Shown here: positions 5,019-5,931 of the stretch, one piece after another
Numbering within the stretch: the first letter of the stretch is position 1
Layout: each line of letters begins with the position of its first letter
NCBI GenBank assembly: GCA_946481475.1
Contig: CAMLOB010000277.1
Location: forward strand, 1 to 5,931
DNA: 5,931 nucleotides
Direction: 5' to 3'
Source of the DNA: an uncultured Chlorobiota bacterium
GTDB taxonomy: Bacteria; Bacteroidota; Kapaibacteriia; OLB7
The notes under the pieces: generated by a model
The model's input: only the letters and a program-made list of their open reading frames with translations
The model's database searches: none
What the model was told of the DNA's origin: nothing
Made by a program: the position numbers and the translations under genes

Positions 5019-5931
5019 GCGACGATCTTCTCCAGCCGTACGGCGCATTTCTTGTAATCGGGTTGCTTCGAGATCGGACAGAAGGCGTCGAGCGTCAACT
5101 CGTTGATCAGGTAGGACTCGTCGAAGAAGGGGACGAAGACCTGTCCCGGCGTGGGCAATCCCCGACCGTTGATCGACGCCGGCAACACAAGTTCGCCCCG
5201 CCTCGTCACCAGCTTCACCCGTTCACCGTCGTTGATGCCGAAGCGGACGGCATCCTCCGGATGGATCTCCACATAGGCGTTCGGGACCGCACGGTGGAGG
5301 ATCGGCACCCGGCGCGTCATCGATCCGGTGTGCCAGTGTTCAAGGACGCGTCCGGTGTTCAGCCAGAAAGGATAGTCGTCATCGGGGACTTCCGGAGCCG
5401 GTTCGTAGGGACGCAGCCAGAGCCAGGCCCGGTGATCCGGCTTGCCGTAGAAGTCGTACGGACTGTTGCCGACCGTCTGTTTTGCCGCCGGATCGTAGTC
5501 TGCGTTGTATCGCCACTTCGTCTCCTTTCCATCCACAAAAGGCCAGATCACTCCCGGACGTTCTTTCAGCAATTCATAGGGGGCCATGCCATGTTTCGCT
5601 CCCTCCTGGAACCGGCTGTACTCTTTCCAGATCTCTTCGATGTGCGTCTCGTAGCTCCACGGGAAAAGGTCTCCGTAGCCGAGTCTTCGGGCCACCTCGA
5701 TCAACTGCCATCCGTCGCTCATCGCCTCTCCCGGAGGCGTGAGCATTTGCTGAAAATGCTGTGTCCGTCGCTCGGAATTGCCGAACATTCCCTCCCGTTC
5801 GATCCACATGGCCGAAGGGAGAATCACGTCGGCGATGTCGGTTGTCGGCGTCGGGTAGACATCGGAGACGACCACGAAACGTCCCTCCTTCAACGCCCCC
5901 TCACGGTAGCGTTTCAGCTTCGGCATCGTCA
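5015..5931 (-). CDS. napA: Periplasmic nitrate reductase catalytic subunit NapA, C-terminal ~305 residues (cut by right edge)
   Basis: The frame is open to the right edge. The ATG at 5926 is an internal Met (T-MPKLKRY), so this is the C-terminal third or so of a protein normally around 800 residues. NapA reduces nitrate to nitrite at a bis-MGD molybdenum site in the periplasm. Counting from that Met, recognisable segments are FVVVSDVYPTPTTDIADVIL (17-36), MWIEREGMFGNSERRTQ (40-56), the molydopterin-binding domain motif LNTGRVLEHWHTGSMTRR (189-206), NAYVEIHPEDA (216-226) and the ending FVPFFDE...LTLDAFCPISKQ (264-288) then YKKCAVRLE (291-299). These match NapA closely. The LEHWHTGSMTRR block and the adjoining cytochrome genes argue against assimilatory NasA. 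The Tat signal, N-terminal [4Fe-4S] motif and Mo-ligand Cys lie outside the window. The stop overlaps the next gene as ATGA. Confidence 0.96.
   Translation of the reverse strand, partial: TMPKLKRYREGALKEGRFVVVSDVYPTPTTDIADVILPSAMWIEREGMFGNSERRTQHFQQMLTPPGEAMSDGWQLIEVARRLGYGDLFPWSYETHIEEIWKEYSRFQEGAKHGMAPYELLKERPGVIWPFVDGKETKWRYNADYDPAAKQTVGNSPYDFYGKPDHRAWLWLRPYEPAPEVPDDDYPFWLNTGRVLEHWHTGSMTRRVPILHRAVPNAYVEIHPEDAVRFGINDGERVKLVTRRGELVLPASINGRGLPTPGQVFVPFFDESYLINELTLDAFCPISKQPDYKKCAVRLEKIVA
5027..5033 (-). promoter_or_regulatory. Ribosome binding site that decides the NapB-like start
   Basis: GGAGAAG on the minus strand lies 8 nt upstream of ATG 5018, within the last codons of napA. The alternative in-frame ATG at 5048 has no purine-rich site before it, so 5018 is the better start. 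Confidence 0.6.

Noticed and set aside
4314..5048. Longer NapB-like start at ATG 5048 (244 residues)
   Set aside because: It would overlap napA by 34 bp and has no ribosome site. ATG 5018 has GGAGAAG 8 nt upstream and an ATGA overlap.
4134..5057. 307-codon plus-strand frame
   Set aside because: It is antisense to the tetraheme lipoprotein and NapB-like genes; no supported domain or ribosome site.
5015..5926. NapA starting at ATG 5926 as a complete 303-residue protein
   Set aside because: The sequence at this Met is internal to NapA, the frame stays open to the edge, and the catalytic N-terminal domains are missing only because the window ends.

Overview
The window is about 5.9 kb of GC-rich DNA with every real gene on the minus strand. 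It reads as a respiratory nitrate-reduction operon of a diderm (Gram-negative type) bacterium. The envelope type follows from an outer-membrane beta-barrel porin, a lipoprotein cytochrome and periplasmic c-type cytochromes. The sequence does not fix the phylum. DsrOP/Act-like electron-transfer parts, an alginate-export-type porin and a CACCAAG-rich palindromic intergenic repeat are all compatible with groups such as Planctomycetota, Verrucomicrobiota or Desulfobacterota-like lineages, but this is only a guess.

Layout in transcription order, from the right edge to the left: (1) the C-terminal ~305 residues of NapA, the periplasmic molybdopterin nitrate reductase, cut by the right edge (5015-5931); (2) a NapB-like cytochrome that carries two successive NapB-type diheme modules, so four hemes (4314-5018); (3) a tetraheme c-type cytochrome with a lipoprotein signal (3643-4317); (4) a four-cluster ferredoxin-like subunit with a Tat-like signal, preceded by a Cys-rich tail (2503-3546); (5) a ten-helix NrfD/PsrC-family quinol-interacting membrane protein (1156-2421); (6) after a 222-bp gap filled by a large imperfect palindrome, the first 311 residues of an alginate-export-family outer-membrane porin, cut by the left edge (1-933). 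The first three cistrons are joined by 4-nt ATGA stop/start overlaps; the gaps after that are 96, 81 and 222 bp.

Inferred working model: the NrfD-like protein oxidises menaquinol or ubiquinol and passes electrons to the iron-sulfur subunit. From there they go through the membrane-tethered tetraheme lipoprotein and the four-heme double NapB to NapA, which reduces nitrate to nitrite in the periplasm. No NapC, NapD, NapG or NapH is visible here. The quinol module looks borrowed from the NrfCD/DsrOP/Act family, so this is a non-standard Nap electron-transfer chain. Genes beyond the right edge could still include napC, napD or others.

No tRNA, rRNA, CRISPR array, transposase or phage gene was seen. 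No gene-free stretch exceeds 300 bp.
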